Made by a program: the position numbers and the translations under genes. A stretch of 64,000 bases of DNA from Dermacentor variabilis (Eukaryota; Arthropoda; Arachnida; Ixodida; Ixodidae). Every line of letters begins with the position of its first letter. Position 1 is the first letter of the stretch. Under the pieces are notes generated by a model. It was not told the DNA's origin. It searched no databases and saw only the letters and a list, made by a program, of their open reading frames with translations. The stretch covers positions 15,363,631 to 15,427,630 of the forward strand of contig NC_134569.1 in assembly GCF_050947875.1 (NCBI RefSeq), in the 5' to 3' direction. This document shows, piece by piece, positions 62,986-64,000 of the stretch.

Positions 62986-63267
62986 TTAGAGAGACTGCAC
63001 TATTTCCTGCTTTTCGTGCCGGTAATTTTTTCCACTCCACAAATACACTACATCAATAAATGTGATTTTATGTTCAAGTGTGCCCTGAACCAACACATGT
63101 TCTTTACATGGTGAATTTACTGTTTGCCACTTTGCATCCTTACGAATGAGCATGCCTATTCCGCCTCCTTTCCTTTCCTTCGTCATTCTGTTACACCCAT
63201 CCCATGAAAAATTGTCAATCCTCGGTGGCGTCTCTTGCCGGGTTAACTTAGTGACACCTTGCGGCAC
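62986..63267 (-). pseudogene. LINE endonuclease remnant
   Basis: The frame reads PRIDNFSWDGCNRMTKERKG, GGIGMLIRKDAKWQ and VQGTLEHKITFIDVVYLWSG. The R-x-G-G-G-[IV]-x-[ML]-[LI] segment followed by a valine-rich strand is typical of the middle of LINE apurinic-like endonucleases. The N- and C-terminal catalytic motifs are not readable in this frame. Confidence 0.55.
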
Positions 63268-63300
63268 TCACATGAAAGAGATGAACGGGCAAGCTTCACT

Positions 63301-64000
63301 GCAATGCCGCGAGACGGCTGTACTTGTCAATAAGCGGTAGGGTGCCTCGATGTCGGGGAGAAGCGTGACACAGAGGCACTGAAATGAGCGACGGCGAGTG
63401 CATTTCGAAGCGCGAAGGGCCCGAGAAGGACTCTGGCAGAAGTGCGAGACGCCGGACCATGCCCCCGCCCCCTACCCCTTCCACCCCGAGGCACCCCACA
63501 TAATACATAAGCATCAGTGGCAGTTCAAATAAGGTCATATCTACGCTGGCCATGGCACTGAAAGCTTCGATCTGGTCGCTTTGTCCTGTTTTTCCTCCCA
63601 TTTTCTCTTTTAGAAATGTATATTTCGCCATTGTGCGGGGATTTTGAATTCGTCTGCGTATTTCTCTGTAGCAGTGTTTCTTCAACATCTCCAGCACATG
63701 ACTTCCTTTAATGTACCAAACGTACCGTGCCCCTCCCCCACCTTTAGAAGCCTTCGGAAAACTTTCTTTTTTCAGTGATGCAGATATTTACATTTTAGTT
63801 TATCTAAGAGACATTAAGCGCAGCACAGAGGAGCTACCAAACATTGTTAATGTATTTGGCATGGATTACTCTAATCATGTATTCTATCGAGAAGGATGTA
63901 GTTTAGCCCTAGAGGCCCGGTCTTTAAGTGCGATAGCATTCCTTTTATTGGCTACCTCCTGAGTAAAATTTCGTCGCCTCGCACAAATAAGCGAAGAAAG
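63301..64000. other. anonymous sequence at window end
   Basis: A minus frame of 133 codons (63,296-63,697) and a plus frame of 83 codons (63,711-63,962) have no recognised domain. The minus frame may include more of the LINE 5' part (LKKHCYREIRRRIQNPRTMA, ending in SDQIEAF); not established. Confidence 0.35.

Larger units (their letters stand above)
59501..63300 (-). mobile_element. long decayed LINE, clade undecided
   Basis: Minus-strand order: endonuclease remnant (63,267-62,986), linker in broken frames, RT (61,947-61,144), C-terminal region (60,930-60,360) and zinc-knuckle-like end (about 59,960-59,770). The outer limits are approximate. A minisatellite (59,985-60,355) interrupts the C-terminal part. 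RT style (FLDTRGAYDNVNRKLLW, RGLRQGCPLSLL) differs from all other LINEs here and is nearer to RTE/L1-type RTs than to CR1/Jockey; a tree is needed. Confidence 0.7.

Overview
This window is eukaryotic, repeat-dominated DNA. It holds no recognisable intact host gene, no rRNA gene, no CRISPR array and no bacterial-style operon. The best-fitting source is a hard tick (Ixodidae, probably a metastriate such as Rhipicephalus, Dermacentor or Haemaphysalis). That rests on three near-identical copies of a tRNA-derived SINE that I recognise as the tick Ruka type, on several LINE families whose sequence I associate with tick genomes, and on a mariner, a hAT-like element and Helitron-associated protein remnants. 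The genus is inference; no database search was possible.

Layout. 1-14.6 kb is mostly anonymous sequence with a tRNA-like SINE head (5.75 kb), a hAT-like element with a perfect 8-bp target duplication (6.59-8.08 kb) that carries a decayed mariner, and an (AT)53 microsatellite (10.85 kb). 14.6-18.1 kb is a striking 3.5-kb minisatellite of 90/93-bp units with an inner 273-bp higher-order repeat; its unit lengths are multiples of three, so long frames stay open on both strands. 18.1-24.4 kb holds a transposon-end repeat, a LINE 3' fragment, an unclassified palindromic repeat and a decayed LINE. 24.4-28.2 kb is anonymous apart from a 53-nt foldback. 28.2-38.7 kb holds a LINE split by a Ruka-type SINE, an I-clade LINE tail, one possible host exon (31.2-31.5 kb), a (TAA)n tract, another LINE, and an I-clade LINE with an RNase H domain.

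From 40.5 to 53.2 kb there is a pile-up of LINEs, all on the minus strand: two related L2/CR1-like elements end to end, a CR1/Jockey-like element with recognisable ORF1 and ORF2 and a SINE in the end of ORF1, and an RTE-clade element with a (TA)n expansion inside its frame. 53.2-64 kb holds a tRNA-derived SINE, a 5'-truncated SINE that was itself hit by a TIR element, head-to-head remnants of an arginine-rich repeat protein with a CxxC domain (Helitron-associated type), and a long decayed LINE interrupted by a minisatellite.

How the parts work together: autonomous LINEs supply reverse transcriptase and endonuclease; the tRNA-promoter SINEs depend on such enzymes; the DNA transposons and LINEs are nested in one another, which gives a relative order of insertion at several points. 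Most coding regions are broken by frameshifts, stops or lost catalytic residues. The least damaged reverse transcriptase frame is at 40,988-42,556 (minus).
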